Shown here: piece by piece, positions 62,898 to 64,000 of the stretch
Numbering within the stretch: position 1 is the stretch's first letter
Layout: each line of letters begins with the position of its first letter
Source: Streptomyces sp. SN-593
GTDB taxonomy: Bacteria; Actinomycetota; Actinomycetes; Streptomycetales; Streptomycetaceae
DNA: 64,000 nucleotides
Assembly (NCBI RefSeq): GCF_016756395.1
Contig: NZ_AP018365.1
Location: forward strand, 4,625,001 to 4,689,000
Direction: 5' to 3'
Program-made: the position numbers and the translations under genes
The notes under the pieces: generated by a model
Seen by the model: the letters and a program-made list of their open reading frames with translations, nothing else
Told to the model about the DNA's origin: nothing
Databases searched by the model: none

Positions 62898-63617
62898 CTA
62901 TCGGCCGGCGCGACCCGCGTGCGCGGATTCGCTGAACCGTCGGCGATTCGCGTCGCGGTAGTTCCGCAGGTCCGCCAGGGCGTTGCCGAGGTCACCGGAC
63001 GAGCTCGGCGGCGGTGAGAGGCCCCATCTCGGATGCGGTGGTGGCCGGTCGGGACGCTGGTCGGTCCATTCGGTCCAGTCCGAGCGGGCGGTGATCAGTG
63101 CAGGCCGTATCTCGCGGTCCAACCGGTCTGCCTGCGAGCGCAGTTGTGCGGACAGAGCGGCGAGGCCGTCCGGGGTGCGGTCGGTGATCCAGCAGTCGTC
63201 GGTCAGGCGCAGGTTGACGACGGGCACGCGGCAGGCGGGTTGTTCGGCGAAGGGGATGCAGTCGATGCTGCCGTGCAGGATCTCGATGTCGCAGGGCCGG
63301 CCACTGGCGTGTGAGGGGCTGTAGACGGTTACGGTCTGTCCGGGGAACTCAGCGTGGTGCGTGATGTCTGACAGGCGCACGGGCAGCTCGGTGGGCGGGA
63401 CGCCGTCCTCGCTGGGGTCGCAGTCGGCCCAGGACGGCAGGGGCCCTGCCACGGTATGGCCGTCGCGGGTGGTGATCCTCCAGCAGCGCGGGAGCTGCCG
63501 GTACGGCGGTCGGTGAGGCGCTGCCGCGGCGCGAGCTGGGGGAGGTCGAGGACATCGGTTCGTCTCCTTGCTGTGGTGCGGCAGGTCGGCAGGCGTTGTG
63601 ACGCCCGTCCTGAACAA
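62898..63617 (-). CDS. DUF6907-type protein, start uncertain or frameshifted
   Basis: The body (WRITTRDGHTVAGPLPSWAD, HHAEFPGQTVTVYSPSHA, HGSIDCIPFAEQP, DCWITDRTPDGLAALSAQLR, TARSDWTEW) is a good DUF6907-type protein. The only in-frame start upstream is a weak TTG at 63617. The best start by signal is an ATG at 63555 with AAGGAG, but it is in the +1 frame relative to the body. Either a frameshift occurred near the N terminus or the weak start is used. The C-terminal extension is Pro/Arg-rich. Confidence 0.6.
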   Translation of the reverse strand: MFRTGVTTPADLPHHSKETNRCPRPPPARAAAAPHRPPYRQLPRCWRITTRDGHTVAGPLPSWADCDPSEDGVPPTELPVRLSDITHHAEFPGQTVTVYSPSHASGRPCDIEILHGSIDCIPFAEQPACRVPVVNLRLTDDCWITDRTPDGLAALSAQLRSQADRLDREIRPALITARSDWTEWTDQRPDRPPPHPRWGLSPPPSSSGDLGNALADLRNYRDANRRRFSESAHAGRAGR

Positions 63618-63668
63618 GGGTGTTTCACGGCCACTGCGGCCGGAGCGGGAGTCGAGGACGAGGCCGTC

Positions 63669-64000
63669 CTACGGCGGGCGGGCGGTCGCTTCGTAGCGCG
63701 CCGCCGCCTGTTCCAGCAGGCCCTGCACCGCGAGGGCCCATCGCCTCAAGCAGGCCACGTCGGGAGGCACATGGTCGTCGTGGCGTACGTCGTCCATGAC
63801 CGACTGCACGACGGGGACGAAGCCGGCGCTCGGAGGTACACGCGATGCGAGGCGGCGCAGCGTTCCGAGCAGCCCAGGTGCCAGCTCGCGGACCCGCCCG
63901 CCTTCGAGGACGCCGAACTCCGGCTCTGAGAGGACCGCTTCGAGGGTGTCGAGGTCGGTGTCGTCGACCGGCAGGTCGGCCAGGTAGCGGTCCGCCTGCG
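63669..64000 (-). CDS. Partial gene, small Streptomyces protein (DUF6415-like)
   Basis: The C-terminal 110 codons are in the window, ending at the TAG at 63671-63669; the start is beyond the right edge. It reads DRYLADLPVDDTDLDTLEAV, RELAPGLLGTLRRLASRVP and DVACLRRWALAVQGLLEQAA, helical and acidic at first. The form resembles small DUF6415-type proteins found beside natural-product regulators; that match is tentative. Confidence 0.5.
   Translation of the reverse strand, partial: QADRYLADLPVDDTDLDTLEAVLSEPEFGVLEGGRVRELAPGLLGTLRRLASRVPPSAGFVPVVQSVMDDVRHDDHVPPDVACLRRWALAVQGLLEQAAARYEATARPP

Overview
The window is high-GC DNA with actinomycete codon use. Its gene content (FxLD-type lanthipeptide genes, DUF6907 and DUF5753 regulators, a fused Cas3-Cse1) points to Streptomyces or a close relative. 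It is mostly accessory DNA. All calls come from reading the sequence and translations; no database search was run.

Region 1 (about 1.3-27.6 kb) is bracketed by two direct copies of the 3' end of a tRNA-Gly(CCC) gene (1292-1339 and 27577-27624), so it looks like an integrative element of about 26 kb. Its left two thirds carry a defence-type island. A tightly overlapping minus-strand operon (2068-12888) encodes, in transcription order, a Cas4/RecB-like Fe-S nuclease, a REase-fold protein, a DinG/XPD-like Fe-S helicase, a pPIWI-RE (prokaryotic Argonaute-related) protein and an unrecognised 473-aa protein. Facing it on the plus strand are an N6-adenine DNA methylase, with a near-consensus promoter, and a Ser/Thr kinase. 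A minus-strand pair follows (ParB-like 660-aa protein and a small protein). The right third is a decayed actinomycete integrative element: excisionase, tyrosine integrase, DnaC-like ATPase, a replication-type gene split cleanly by an IS3-family element, and a DUF2637 gene truncated by an IS5-family element. A VapBC-like toxin-antitoxin pair lies left of the element.

Region 2 (27.7-44.0 kb) is a type I-E CRISPR-Cas locus. Array 1 (about 40 repeats) is followed by a membrane/coiled-coil gene, a cas operon (cas3-cse1 fusion, cse2, cas7e, cas5e, cas6e, cas1e, cas2e) and array 2 (about 41 repeats). A third array (about 47 repeats, 53.0-55.9 kb) lies 12 kb further on, behind a leader homologous to that of array 1. 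Two isolated repeat-like palindromes in reverse orientation sit in the leader region upstream of cas3. Several spacers are duplicated within arrays, and some are near-duplicated between arrays.

Region 3 (44.0-51.5 kb) starts with an integrase scar and an IS5 end fragment. It continues with a creatininase-family enzyme, a SLOG-like protein, two XRE regulators, an HATPase anti-sigma-like protein and DUF6907 proteins, and ends in a second IS3-family element.

Region 4 (55.9-64.0 kb) is a class I lanthipeptide cluster read leftward: FxLD-type O-methyltransferase, a 64-aa precursor, LanB dehydratase, LanC cyclase and a stand-alone thiopeptide-type/SpaB C-terminal domain protein. A DUF6907 gene and a partial gene lie upstream of it.
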